A stretch of DNA of 64,000 nucleotides from Sphagnum magellanicum (lineage: Eukaryota; Streptophyta; Sphagnopsida; Sphagnales; Sphagnaceae): positions 7,378,001 to 7,442,000 of the forward strand of contig CM038915.1 of assembly GCA_021904315.1 (NCBI GenBank). Reading direction: 5' to 3'. The notes under the pieces were generated by a model. It worked only from the letters and a program-made list of their open reading frames with translations. It had not been told where the DNA came from and ran no database searches. The translations under genes and the position numbers were made by a program. Positions 1 through 13,300 of the stretch are shown here, in pieces (the first letter of the stretch is position 1; every line of letters begins with the position of its first letter).

Positions 1-1900
1 TTTGTATTGGACTATCTAAAGTTGGTGCTTCAAAAGATGGGTTTTCTTTTTCAATGTGTTATGCTCCATATAATGTCTATCATCATAATTTTCATCATTC
101 AATGTGACTTGTATCAATATTTGAGGAGTTATTCCAAACCTCACGACGATGAAATTGTGGAAAAATGAGAGACTATTGCTTCGAATGGGCGAAAGATATA
201 AATCCACCAATATCAAAATGCGAAGCCCCTTTATCAAATCAACAATTAAATGGTAAACAATTCTAAAAGATCACTTGTTGTTCTCTCCTTTATTCATAAA
301 TGCAACGATATCAATTTTGATAAATCAACTAGATAAGGATAAATATGAATTTTCAAAAGAACAATATTAGCAAAGTAAAAAGTATAAAAAAAATCCAAAT
401 TAGGTGAATAAGGGTATATATCCAAGATTCGCAAAAACTATCAATATGGGGAAAAGGAAATTGAAGTAGATGACTAACATTCACCTTGTTCATAGGGTTA
501 AGGGTTTAGGGTTTTAGGGTTAAATGTCTTATTCTTGTTACCCTATATTCATCTTAAGCTTGATTTAAAAATTTCCCACCCTTTTTTGTTTTGTAAAAGG
601 GACAACAAGAGATGTTTGCAAGCTCTTGCAAAAAGTCACCTGAAAGCAAGTTAATGGCAAAGCCAGGTTTAGGGTTAGAGCTAGCACTAAAGATTATTCA
701 CTAATGAGTTTCAGAAGTCACTAATGCTGTCACTAATTGGGAGTCCAATTAGTGCACTAGTCAAGTGGGGGTTGCATTAAGTAGCTGTTGATGTCCGGTC
801 CCCGTGACACACAAAGTTCGGTACTTTTCTTCTCCTCTCTCTCCTCCCCACCCTCGCCTTGCACATCCCTTCTCTCTCTCTTTCTCTCTCTCTCTCTCAC
901 ACACACCCACACACCCACTTGCCATTGGAGCCCTCATTTGAATCTGATTCTTCAAGCATCCATGCCATGAGGAATTTCTGAATGACCCAAAGCAAATCAA
1001 GTAGGTTGAAAAAAAATCCATTTTTGGGTTTTTTGGGGCACATTCTGATGAAATTCTGGATGAAGATGGCATGCACATATATATGTAAAGAGAGAGAGAG
1101 AGAAAGAGAGCTTCCAAGCAAATTGTGGGGATGATATGAAGTATGTTGTTGCAATAAGAATTCTCATGGCGCACAGATGTACAAGCAGCAAGATTATAGA
1201 AGTACAGGCTGTTGAGAGCAGACTTCAGTGAATGGGTGTGCAAGTGCAAACTGTGGGGAATTGGTAACTTTTGAGGATAGAGAAGAGGGAAAGACAATCA
1301 AAGAGGAAGGGATGCAAGCAATTGTAGGGAAGGAATGTGGTATGCGTGGCTAGCTCGTTATTATGAGATGGGTGCCCTCGCAGCTGTCTCCACTTTACAC
1401 CAAAATCCTCTCCTTGATCATGAACCCTGTGATTCCTCTGCCCCAACCTTGGTCAGTTCCCACTTTCTCCATACTTGTAGAAATTGTTTTTTTGCACAAA
1501 CTAGTTTGTAACAAACTAACTTGTGATTCTGCAAAGCATTGAGTAAATATTGCCCAGTGATATTGTAACTCATTGCCACTTGCCAAGCTATCAGACTTCA
1601 AATTAATGAGACACACACTTGATGTTATTGTAATTGTCAACCTAGCTACAATGGAATCACTGGATGAAGCAGTTATGTCTGAGTCCAGGCACAAATTTAG
1701 GGATTTCTGAAGTCCCTCAGGGGCAGGGAGATTTCAGCAACCAACTTGCTCTAGTTTTGGTTGTCTAAAAGTCTCCATGTTTCAAAGAATCCATGGGAAT
1801 GAACAGACAGCATTAATGAGGATTGCAGGTATTGCTGCTATTCAAGTTTCTACTTCTTGATAGAAGCAGAGGGCAGGGCCATCTCATGGCAGAGGATAGA
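1..1900. other. Non-coding upstream region
   Basis: No convincing gene is seen. The stretch is AT-rich up to about 750 and then holds the presumed promoter and 5' leader of the gene starting at 1976. It contains a telomere-like motif run near 494-523 (GGGTTAAGGGTTTAGGG-type), a CT-rich microsatellite at about 868-900 running into a CA-rich tract, and a GA microsatellite near 1089-1110. A good acceptor (ctgcag at about 1957-1962) just before the first ATG suggests a spliced 5' leader. Confidence 0.5.
868..915. repeat. CT/CA microsatellite
   Basis: A (TC)n tract with few interruptions passes into (CA)n and CCCACA runs. It lies about 1 kb upstream of the first open gene on the + strand. Pyrimidine-rich leaders are common in plant promoters, but nothing here shows function. 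Confidence 0.8.
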
Positions 1901-1975
1901 GTTTTAGGTTGAAACAATTTGACTCGCTCCTTGTTTCAAGCTTTTTTATTATTGAAGCTGCAGGGTGTTCAGTGC

Positions 1976-4900
1976 ATGCTGTTTGATGTGAGCATGCAGG
2001 ATACATTGCCACTGTGTGGCAGAAAGGCTGCTCGAAGGGAGGCAAGTGATCATTTATTTCCTCCGCCTCCACTCTCATTTCCTGGTAGCTCCAACTTGCC
2101 AGAACATGAAGAGGTCTCACCCTCCTCCTGTATGGTCTGGAGCCCACTATTTGAGAATAGCCCTTGCAAAGACTTGAGTTACCAGAACCCAGGAAGAAGT
2201 CTCAAGGTTTTATCCTCCTCTTTTCCAGCAGAGGCAGCTTCTCAGAATGGTACTGGGGCTTACCCTGAGCAACAACAGCAACAAGCTGCTCAGGTTCTGA
2301 CCCACATTGCCAGAATTTTTAACATGCAAAATTCTGGGTCTGGAGCCAGCTATGGAGCTCTGCATAAACCTTACCATGATCAGAGCCCTGCACCAAGCTC
2401 ACCCAGAGAGGATCAAGGAACAGGGGCCCATGGATGGGGAAATCCAAGCTCCAGTTATGCGGAATTAAAAGCTGGGTTTTGGAAGCGGTTGGCTGAGCAG
2501 AGGTGCAGTACTTCCAAAGATGATGATGATGACCACCTTGTATGCAAAACAACAGGAGGGGTTGAGAATATTGAAGACTCTGAGGCTTCTTCCTTAAAGA
2601 GGTTTGCAGTAGAGGAAGGCAGGAAAGAAGAGCATACAGAGATGCAGAAGCCAGGGATTGGTAGGGGAAGAGTGGTGGAGAGATTATCAAAGCCGGCTGC
2701 GAAGATTGCAGAAGTTCTAGTATCTGCACAATGCAACAGTGATGTGCATGAGTCCACTGATCATGAAGGAATGATATCGTCTGAGCCGTTGCTGTGGAGT
2801 GGCAATGGTGGATTCTCTCTTGTAACCAAAGATGACCCAAAACAGAATGGAGCTGTGGAAATCAATTTCATGGACCTTCATTACCAGAGACCAGATCTAT
2901 CAGTAGATCACAATGTTGAACAGATTGAGACCAATTCAAGTGCACAAGGAGCAGACGGAGCATGCCCAGAATCTGCAAATCAGGAATGCACTACTAGTAG
3001 CATTGCCATTAACATGACAAGTGGTGCAATTGGGTGTGGACGAGTTGCAAAACTTGGAGTCCACTCACAGGTACTGTTGATTTCTTAGCCCACCATTACA
3101 TCTTGGTCTGGACCATCAGTATCTCAAATTCAGAGGCTTGTAGAGGTGTGATGAATGACATACTATGTGGGCTGGTGGTGTCCACAGCCATGGGTCAGTT
3201 CAAGACCATTGATCACACAGCAGGTGCCTGATTGCAAGCTTGGGAAGGATAGTGATACTGGAGAGTTTATAAACCAGAACATGTGCCCAAACTGGCGTGT
3301 GATGGACAGCTATGTGACAACATACAGTGATGGGAAGGAGACTGTATGGACTGTGAGAGGATTTGAAGAAGATGACGGCGTCTTTGATGAAACTGGCTCT
3401 GCTGACTGTTTGAGGGAGGGTGGTACTCTAGTGAGACTAATCTCAGACAAAATGCCTGGCGTTGGTGGGGTAATCATTGCAGGCATACCACTTGAGGGTC
3501 CTCAGCTGGGACAAACTGGTGACCGTGCAGAGCCTTCCCCCAAATGGACACAGCAAGTTTCAGAAGAAGAGGCAGTACTGGCCAAGAGTGTGAAAACAAA
3601 GAAAGTATCATCGCCTAAATGGTCACTGCACAATAAAATTGCAGTAAAGAACATGAGAAGGAATAATGGGTCTTGTCCCAATTGGTCAGAGCATGGTTCT
3701 GAAAGTTTGATAGTAGGAAATAGCATGAGAATTAGACCCAGTGCTGCATGCTTTCCAAAAAAATCAGAGCAATGTGTACAAGATACAGCATCAGCAAGGA
3801 CCATGAAAAAGAACAATGCTGGGGTTAGGCCACTGAGAAGCACAACTGTTTTGGCAGTGCAGCAGAATCGGACACAGTTTCAAGCTTTGCAAGATGATGG
3901 CAACTGTGCAGTCAAGAATCTGAGAATAAAAACTGGGTCTTCTTGCAATGGCCGCACACAACCAGCTGGAAGTTTGCTGGACCATGTGGTGGCAGTCAAG
4001 AAATTGAAAACAACAAATGGCTCCTTTTCAAACTGCAAACAGCTTGGTACTACTACTATGCAGGGGCCAATGGTAAAGAATTCCACAACAAAAAGTCCAG
4101 TTCCTTCTCCACAATGGACACAGCACTTTGGTACAAAAGAGAGAGTACAGGCAAAGAATTTGAGAAAGAAAATTGTGCCAGATTTAAAAGAGAAAGTGAC
4201 AAACAATTTGGGAACAAAAACCAGGTTCTTTCATAAACCTACAGAGGAAAGCACAGATGAAGATAAAACAGTTAAGATTAGATCAAAAGTGGTGTCAACT
4301 TTAAAACGTACCCAGCAACCAACAAGCTCTGAGAATGCATCTACATTGCCCAGGAATGTCCGACCCAAAAACAAGTCTCCAGAGGAGAGCCAGCAAGTTT
4401 TGCAAGAACCGGAGGCAGCCATCAAAACTCTTAGTACAAAACATCATCACCATGAGCCTTCTTCTTTGACAACATGGGCACAACAAACTTTGCAGGTCAC
4501 AGTCGCCAGGAATTTGAAAACTAGTGATGGATCATCATCATCTCCCGGGACACAACCTGTGGCCAGAAATGTAAGAATGAAGAGTGCAGTTTCAGTTCCA
4601 ACTTGGACACAGCAAGCTCTGCAACAAACAACTGTGGTGAAGAGAGTGAGAATAAGAAATGGGTTTCCTCCCAAGTGGACAGAGGAAGCTTCACAGCAGA
4701 TAGTAGTGTTCAGGAATTTAGGAATAAGAAATGGGACTTGGGCACAAGCTCTTCAAGGGAGAGTGTCAGCTAATGCAGTTCCAGATGACACAAGTCACAG
4801 GTACAAAAATGGAAAGATGGGTGTCCAGCTGATGCAAAAAGCTCATGCTCATTACTCCGTGGAGAAATCAGGGCATGTGAGAGGGTCTGGATTGTTGCTG

Positions 4901-7339
4901 AATGGGCTCATTTCCATGGGCAAAATTCTCAAATGCAGGTCTGTCTTAAATCTACAGAACTTAGATATAGCCAGGATTCAATTGCAACAGTTGGAACTGT
5001 TCCCATAGTAGATTATATCTTAGTACATAGTCATCTCTTCTTGAATCATTCACAGAACAATGATGCATATTATCCTCTTATCAACAACAAGAATTGCACA
5101 GAAGTGTTGGACTTGCATGTTGCAATTGTTGAATTTTGTTTTAGAGAGATTAGGCCTACTAGCTCAAGCTTCATCATATCTTGATGAGCAAATGCTTTTT
5201 GGCTAGGACAGGAATAACTCTCTTTTCTGTTTTCAAAAATTGGCTATAGAGTTTTGCTTAACTTATAAGAACAATTGCAATTGTTTTCTCAAGTGCTTTA
5301 CTGATCAAAGAGATTATTGTGGCCAAGGATGTCAATATACTCAAGACTCCAAGGATGCTCTCTTAAAGATAACTCTATATCTCAAACTTTCTTGGGTTTT
5401 ATGGGACCCAGGATAGGAGGACCGGCATCAACCATGTTGACTGAAGATACTCTTATAATGGAAACACACACCAACATGCAAGGAGTTGAAACAGATCCAT
5501 TAACTTCCATGAATGAAAGTGAAAAAATGCACCGGCACTCAGATGCCAGTGTAGCTAGTCTGGTTTCTAGCACCAGTACCAGTGAGTCCCAAACAGGTGA
5601 ACTTTGTAATTTAATTTCCTAGTTCCATTTTTGTCTCTTGACTTGCCCAAAGTCCCTCATTGCATTTTGTTAGATCTTGAATGTTTTTATAAGATCTTGG
5701 AGGAGCTGATTTTTTTTTTCATGTTGGTGATTTTTTTCTTCAGATCAACCAAGGGGATCATTGATTTGCAAAACCTGGAGAAGAAAGAAGAGTTGGATCA
5801 AGAAGAGGCCATCTAATGCAGCTATGGCTATGGCATGTTGTGCTTCTACAGTTGATGAGACCAGTGAAATTGTTCATTGTATGTGGGAAGACATGCTTGC
5901 TCTGGCATTCAATCTGTCAGATATGCATGAACATGATGCTGAAGCCTTGCAGTCTTCAGCTAGCATCATGCGTGCCCATGTGAATTACCTCTGTTCAGAT
6001 CTTCAGGTAGTCTGGTGAAGAAACTCCAGCATTTTGAACCCAGCTTTTAATTTTCTGGCAACAAACATGAGGGGATTTTCTAAGAGGTTTGCAGTGCAGC
6101 TTATGATAGTCAAGCCTCTATTCAAAACTTTCATCAGGGGAATTGCACAAATGTACACATTTCATGGTTTTTGTTATCTGGAACTGTGCACTCTGTTGTT
6201 TGCTCTGACATCTCCAGCATATGAGTTTCTAGGGGTTACAGACAGCATCACAAACACATTGCTGATGTTGCAACATTGGTGCAGGGATTCCAATTTGCAT
6301 GGGAGGAGAAAAAGACTAGATACCCATGGCAACATTTGTTCAAATATGTTGTGGTATCTGTGAGCTTGATGTGGGGTGCACTCAGTGTTCCCCATATCAT
6401 TAAACTGCTCACCCGTTTACTCGGTACAACATAGCTCTCAACCATCCTGACCATCTCCACATTTTGAGAAAGCAATAATAGACAACCTCCATATTAAAAT
6501 GCAACCAAAAACAATCCTCTCCTGGACTCAGACTGTGCTGTTCTGATTTTGATGTTCACTCTCATTCCTGAATTGATGATGATACACTAAATTTGGATGG
6601 ACCAATCTTGGATCCTTAGTAATGTGGGGATGGCACTGGTGTTTGAGAAAGCAGGATTGCCCCCTCGACCAGCCACAAGAAAGGAGAAAGCATTGGTGGC
6701 TGCGATGTTCCTATGCAGTGGTGCATGTTTTGGGAAAGGAGTGTGGCAAAGCCTGGTAATTTGCATTTTATTTCTATGTATACATTCTGTTTTGTAGTTG
6801 TCTGATTGAAAGGCCATGTCCGGTTGGTTGTAAAAATGTAGTTGGACCTGAGTGATGCTTTACTAGCAGTTGCAGATGAGGCCTGATGTAGGCTGCACAC
6901 CATTGGAGTTCTCTGTAAGGTTCACATTGGGGTTTAAGAGAGAGAAAGAACGGGAAGGAGATTGTCAATAGTCAATGTGTTGGTTTTGCTTAAGTCTATT
7001 GCAAACACAATCATATTTCATTTTGAGACTAGGTTTGTGGAGTGAGAGTTGTCTTTTTCCAGTTCTGAGCTCTTCAGAAGTTCCTTTGCTACTCTCTACT
7101 TCATTGAACCCAAGTCCCACTGACAGGAGATTTGATTAAAGGATTTGCTCGTCTTAACGGTGCAGTGGTGGCCCATTGTTTGGCAGGAACATGTGCAGGC
7201 AATAAAGAAAGCTCAGGAAGCTCAACTTCGGAAGCAGCTCAAACTTATTCTTCAACGAGCATCTCAAATTGCAGCATTGACACAAATCAACCATCACCCC
7301 CTGCAAGCTGTTCGAGACAAACCAACTTCTGTGGCATAA
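1976..7339 (+). CDS. Unrecognised protein with degenerate Trp-centred repeats
   Basis: I do not recognise this family. Proposed exons: 1976-3070, 3224-4938, about 5412-5596, 5744-6006, an unresolved exon ending at 6755, and 7187-7339. Phases join for exons 1-2, 2-3 and 3-4, with gt/ag borders. The first in-frame ATG is at 1976 and a second lies at 1994. Exon 1 encodes a polar region with a run of five Gln and an Asp stretch. Exon 2 (about 570 codons) encodes a basic region where units of roughly 25-30 residues recur: a P-K-W-T-Q-Q core, then a V-x-K-N-L-R core, then N-G. Exon 4 gives a basic patch (TWRRKKSWIKKRP) and a predicted helical part (DMLALAF). The last exon encodes an amphipathic helix (AIKKAQEAQLRKQLKLIL) ending at TAA. 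The basic character suits a nuclear or cytoskeletal protein, but that is inference. The coding nature of exons 1, 2 and 4 is likely; the 3' end is uncertain. Confidence 0.55.
3535..4760 (+). repeat. Degenerate coding repeats (Trp units)
   Basis: Within one exon, about a dozen diverged units share a W-T-Q-Q like core (SPKW, PNW, PQWTQ, TWAQQ, PTWTQQ, PPKWTEE) followed 10-15 residues later by a basic VKNLRIKNG-like core. Some units have lost the Trp (for example the part reading NGRTQ). Spacing is irregular, so this is an old protein-level repeat and not a fresh DNA tandem array. Confidence 0.6.
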
Positions 7340-7399
7340 AATTCTCAGCAGCAGGCCAAATAAACTGATTCATCTGATTCATTGTAGTTTTCTGCTTAA

Positions 7400-9900
7400 C
7401 TCACTTTCTAGTTTCAAAAGGTGTCATATAGAGCAAGTTTTTGTCATGTTCAACTTCACTTAGTACATTTTGCTTCTTTGTGTAGTTGGTCTGAACACCA
7501 CCATAGCCACCATGTGCCACTAGATTTCTATGTTTTCATGAACAATTTTTTTTATCATTAAACAATCCAATGAATGCAAATTTGATGCCTTGGTTACAGA
7601 TCTATCCCAGAAATATACACAATCCTATTCATCTACATAAACAGAACATGACTTGAATTTGTTTATTTGCACATCAGGGCTCATACACCAAACCTATCCC
7701 ATTAATCCAATATAAACAATTGTGAGCTTGCATTTTAGGTGCTTCACTAAGCTGACCCAAATCTTTTGCTGCAAACAATTCAGTGCATTGTAAAGTATTT
7801 ATGTATTTATCTGGAAATTGTGTCATTGTGAACGCACTTAAGACAGAAGCAGATTTTCCAGCTTGAAATTATCTTCGGGGCTGTCAATTTTCTAGAACTG
7901 ATAAGGTAAGTCTTACCTTTGGTTTTAGGCTTTCACATCAGTCAGTTCATCTCAACAATGTCACATTCGGTCTGTCTTTCTACACACAATTCAATTGATC
8001 AGCACAGCGATGCCACTTGGAGGATCAACAATGAGCACAGTAATGCCAGCCCAAGGACCAGCAACGTTACCTCCTGTACACATCAAATGACAAATAAACT
8101 TAGCTTAAATCAAATAGATTCCAGTCTCTCATGCAAAACTGGTTCCTTCTCTATGTTGACAAAGGATCTGGAGCCTTTTTCTGTGCACTACAATTAGATA
8201 AGATCTTGATGATTGATAAGGATCTGGAGCCTGTTTCTGTGCACTACAAATTAGATAAGATCTTGATGAATGAGAAGCTGAACTCTGAAACAAATCAAAG
8301 GATATACACTCAACAGACCATAAATGCTTTCCAAGTAAAAGAGAATTTTTTTTTTGACATGCAAGATTTTCTCCCCTTTTTTCGAGGATCGAAGTTTGGA
8401 TCCAACAACCATGATATTGTTTTGGTAGAAGGTGTGCGGACATGTCTGTTAAGAGGTGCTGCTGTTACCAATAAAAACGTAATGAATTTAACTCACACAA
8501 CTTCCAAGTACTCTCCAACCTCTTCAGAAAAAACACAAGATTTGCTGCACAATCAGCACAGGAAAAAGCTCCAATTGTGAGTTGGTGTATATATGCCCCT
8601 TGTGGAGTTTTGACATACACAGTTTGTCAGAGTAGATACTCCCCCTGGTAATCTGCCATACTGTTCCAAAATTTTAAAGGCAATCATGGACAAATAAGCA
8701 TGCCATCAACTGGAAAAGACATTTGCTCTAGTGTGCAATACAGATATTCATTCTGTACTCTCTGGTGATGGGGAGACATTTCAATCTTTTTTCTGATGAC
8801 CAGAAATGCCATATGAGATTCCTACATAGAAATGGCTGGGGAGTGATGTATGGACCCATCTTGCAGACCCAGAACCATCACAAGTTTGATGAAGCACAGT
8901 ATTCCAATGCCTAAACACAGACAAAAGTCTCCAACAATTGATGAACAGATTATGTGCATCCTGAAGCAACTTTACTAATCAAAACTAGGTTTGAAATCAC
9001 CGCCTGGTGTTGGAAGTGTGAGAGAGGCAGGTGAAGTCATGCATATGATCAACTTGTGAATGAGAAACAACTTTTAGGTGAAAAATGGTACAAAGGAACA
9101 CAATTGTTCCAAAAGAGCACACTATGCATCCTGTTTTCAAGGCATGCTAACACTGGAATAATGCAGAACATATGCGAGACAAAGAGCCATCAAATTGAAA
9201 GGTAGAAAGCATAAAAACTTTACATTTTCTCACTCCCTAACAAACTTGATTGATTAAATTAGTTGAAATTTAGTTCTGCCCCTGCCACAGCTGTGTTTCT
9301 TCAAGGTTCATCCAGGTAAAATCTAGAACTTGAAATTAAAAAAGCCTCGAAAGCCACAATTTGTGCCTAAGCTTTGAACTGAAGCTTTTATTGTCTCTCA
9401 CCACAAGAGGACAAAATAGACAGATGCCAATACCAGAGCTCCACCATAAAGTAGATTGCCTGCAAATGGTGCATACCTGCAGCCTGGAGAATCATCCACA
9501 AATGCTTTGGTGATTATGAGCTACTTCAGCAGCTTATACTACACTACTTCCAAAGTCCCACATCATGAGGTTTATGGAAACAATGATTTGACTTCACATT
9601 GATAAAGAAAGACACACATGGCACCAACTAATCTCTGTGAAAATTAGAGTCTCAAAGCAGCCTGCAAAATTTCTCTAGAGTACATGTTTGACAACACATC
9701 ATGGAACACTTGTCTGTGGATTCCTCAGATATGTTCCTTGATGGGATTTTCGGATCATTGAAGACTATTGAAGCCTACCTGAGCTTTGGCCCTCGGAAGA
9801 AGACTCAAATGGTGATGGACTAATGACAGGACCTGCATTAGGGAAGGTATCTGCACAGTAAACTTGATGGGGTTGGTGACAAACTGAGGCTTCAGAGACT
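7400..9900. other. No gene seen; small tandem duplication
   Basis: This stretch holds the presumed 3' end of the gene before it and the 3' flank of the minus-strand EGF gene. Reading frames are short and lack recognisable domains. The only clear structure is the tandem duplication at 8162-8275. Confidence 0.5.
8162..8275. repeat. Two-copy 57-bp tandem duplication
   Basis: Two adjacent copies of about 57 bp begin AAGGATCTGGAGCCT and differ at only a few bases. They give a repeated peptide in one frame (KDLEPVSVHY-like), but no gene is otherwise supported. It reads as a recent local duplication. Confidence 0.8.
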
Positions 9901-9930
9901 CCAGGCACTTTTTGATCACCCTACTTGGGG

Positions 9931-11822
9931 TTAGGAGCAGAGACAACAAAGTCCAAGGCAAATGACCTCTGGAGTTGCTGGACCAATCGTACCTGGGCTG
10001 GGTGTAGTTGCATTTTGGTTTGATGCCGGCGGTGCTGGTGAGGGAGGTGTGAATCCTGGAATTGTAATCCCTAAATTCTGACAATTCCCTCCAATTTCAC
10101 CTGCATTTTCAAACCATTCATCTCAAAACTCAGCAAATCAGCCTGCAGCATTAGGAGAACATCACAATGTTGAAAGCCCTATCACTCCTAGAATCACCAT
10201 TATTATGTGCTGACAGTGGCTTGCAAATTGGATAAAGCTGGGTTTGTCTTCACAGCAAACCTGAGCTGAAACAGATAGAAAACGTACATTGATTCACACA
10301 GAATCCTGCTGTTAAGTTCAGGACATTTGCATATCCAGGGTCACAAACACACTTGAAGGTTGGAATGAGGGAGGATGTATTTGTTACCACACACTGTCCC
10401 CTTCCACAAATCCCAGGCAATGTACAAGCTGCCAACGAAAAAAAAACACATTGAGCCATAAGATAGTCAAACCTAATTTGCAGCTGACTACCAAAGAAGA
10501 GGGAAGAAGAATTCAGAACAAATTAAGCTTTTCAACAATACAACATCTCTCAAATATTCATGAAGAATAGATCTCTTCCCACTCATGCCAGTTTGGGCTC
10601 AAGGGTGGTTGTCTAAGAGATGGGCATGTTACTCTTCAAACCAAAAAGGAACTAAACAATTGCTGAAAACAAACCATTTGCAGAAGCTGGAGCTGGAGCC
10701 AGAGTTTGGGAAGATGGAGCTGGGGATGGAGAACTCCCAGTACAATTTGAATCTAGTGTGCCTGCAACAGTCATTCATGGAATGAAACTCGCAATATGCA
10801 AGAGCTCAAGGGATAAACCTCTCAAAAACAAGCACAACTCTGAAGCCAAGTATCTGACTCAGAAGCACCTTTAACCAATGGCTCACCCTAGATGACAACT
10901 CTGCTGTAGATGCAGTAAAACCAAAGATGGAAGGTCTGACAACTCTCTATTGACACACTATTCTGAACCATATATCAGTAAAGAGGTTTTTGAGCTACAT
11001 AGGCTTATTGCAAAAGGCAGAATGAGAATCAGCATTTATACATAGTGCCAAAGTGCATTCCCACAGGGTTTGGATCAATACAATTTGGGATGTTGCATGG
11101 AAGCGTTGATGTTGTAACAAATGGGATGAAAGTCTGAAAAGTAGTCCAGCCCGGATCACAATCGCAGTGATATGGAGAGAGCAAGTCATCGATTATGTTG
11201 TCACTATTAGGAACGCACGTCCCCTTTTCGCAATCCACATCTTTACAAGTATCATTACCTCCTCCTATACATAAGGTCAAATCACACAAGCACCACTGTA
11301 ACACATAACAGTTCAATTTTCCAACAACTTCAATGTGAACAATGCAACACTCCTAATTGAGGGTGTAATGTGGAGGTTTGATTGTACATATCATCTGAGA
11401 ATCAAGCTACTTGTACACAAGCGCATTGTAAAACACTGACAGGGTACATTCAACAATAATAATAACAATAACAATCATCACCTCAAAGACAGGAGTAATG
11501 TCAGAAAAGGAAAAACAGAAGGGATATCCAAGGATTGGAAATGCCTATCATCAGGCAGAATGATTTAATCATGTCATGGCAAATAAACCCTAGCTGACAA
11601 AGGCAATTTGACATCACAGTTACACTGTACATGATCTAACAGCACTTGGTCCTTTCAAATAACTCAAGAAAAAGGAACTCAAGAAACTTGAGAATCAGGA
11701 GCGTCATAGATAAAATTACCTGTACCGAAGCCTGGCACTGGAGGCAGCCCAAAGTTAATGGCATATGCTTGACTTAGAACCATTGACAAAGTTACTGCTA
11801 TCAAAATGCAGTGCATAATCAT
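9931..11822 (-). CDS. Secreted EGF-domain protein
   Basis: Exons on the minus strand: 11720-11822 (ATG, hydrophobic signal peptide ILIAVTLSMVLSQAYA), one starting at 11264 and ending near 11042, 10288-10428, and 10100 to a TAA at 9931. Exon 2 shows CKDVDCEKGTC and YHCDCDPGW, exon 3 CGRGQC and FKCVCDPGY, and exon 4 GNCQNLGI. These are two Cys-rich EGF-like modules as in the plant family often labelled 'neurogenic locus notch-like'. The tail is Pro/Ala-rich (PPSPAPPAS), wall-protein style, with a short hydrophobic Cys/Leu end. Exons 1-2 and 3-4 join in phase. The exon 2-3 junction does not close with the obvious donor (gtataa at 11041), so a small exon or another donor may be missing. The protein is probably extracellular or anchored. 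Family role: unknown. Confidence 0.7.
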
Positions 11823-13300
11823 CTTGTCTATATATTAAGCCCTCCCTTGTGTGATCTGCAAGAAAAAAACACACGTGCAAAGAATTAGCCATCGTCCAAA
11901 CACTTACTTAAGCCCCATGGCACCAAAGGAATCAACACAAAAGAGACAACTAAACTTACATGAGAAACTCTTCACAAATTCCTTTTTCCTTCCACAGGAA
12001 ACACTGGTGTTTGGATACTGGGTTTTTGTTACTGTGATAAAACAGTGGATTCTGAAATCCTTGCTTGATGAATTGGGTGTTGTAACCCACAACAGCTCCT
12101 GTGGAAGGAGCCACAACTAGAGAGAGAGACAGAGTGTGTTTTCTACCTCACAAAAGGAGGCTCTCTAGAAGAAGCCTTAATAAACACTCATCAATCTCAA
12201 TCTGCAGACATGGGAGTATTTTGTCCCTGGAGAAAGAAAAGAACAAGCATACAAGTAGGGCCCTTTTTCGCAGGCAAGGAGCTTACCGAATGGATATCAA
12301 ATCAGCTGGTGATCTTGTCAAACTATGCTATCCACTTCTTCCTCAATAAATCTCCTTTGCCTCAATTCTCAAGTACAGCTTCTTGGGCTGAGCTCTCTTC
12401 TGCACTTGAATGGGTCTCTAGAGCTCAATTTATGACTTACTGAGTGGGTTTCTTTTTTGTTCCGGAAATACCAGTCTTGAGCTCGTCCTCTTCAGCAGTA
12501 AAGACAACAAGAGTGAACAACAGATGACAATATTCACACTCTCACAAGTGTACAACGATTTCCCCTGCTGCTGCTCCCAGCTAGCTAAAATTCTGCCTCA
12601 ACCAAACACACAGAATTCCTTCTGATCTCCCGCCAACTCTCACAGGGGGTTACTACTACATCCAACCTCTCCGCCGTCACGCAACAGAGCAGCAGCCCCT
12701 AGTAACCAACCACTTGAAAAACAATCGCTGCAAAAAAATTGGACCCAAAATTGTTGGTTTTCCCACAAGGAAAGAAAGCCAAACTTGCAAAGCATACGGG
12801 ACTCTCTCAAAATTCTTCGCATTAAGTTCCTTCTCCCGCCTTCAAAAAAACATCCCACCTAAAAAACACACGAACAACAACATCCCACCGAAACTCACGC
12901 AGCTGCCAAGAAACAAACACTAGTATTACAAAAAACCGAAGCTTTCCCCCAAAGAAACGGATTCGCTACTTACCCAAAAAAAAACAAACCCAGTTTTGTA
13001 CAAGCCGCTTCAGGCTCAGTTTCTTCATTGATCAGCCATTAAGAAGGGCAGAGACAGGTGTAGAACAAAACGCTGACACTGCTACCAACTCATCGACACC
13101 CAGCTTAAAGACGACGACTTTTAACACACTGACAAAACAAACAAAACAGCAGTGAATGAAAATCAGCTGTCAGAAGTACACACCCTAAGATAATTTCTGA
13201 AAACAGAAGACGACGAAGAAAGAAGAGGCAAAGTGAATGACACAATGGAAGGAAGTCGTAGGTAGGGTATATACAACAACGACAACAAGAACAGCAGCAA
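11823..13300 (-). other. Leader and upstream region of the EGF gene
   Basis: No coding sequence was recognised. The region just 5' of the EGF gene start contains possible leader exons and a run of A-rich and CT-rich tracts. A GCA/ACA-type simple repeat lies at about 13275-13320 (CAACAACAACAACAAC type). I see no gene here. Confidence 0.35.

Noticed and set aside
761..1297. Minus-strand 178-residue frame upstream of the first gene
   Set aside because: It runs through CT/GA microsatellites (Ser-Leu and Glu-Arg runs) and has no domain.
3502..4206. Minus-strand frames across the Trp-repeat exon
   Set aside because: They mirror the repeats of the + strand exon and have no independent features.
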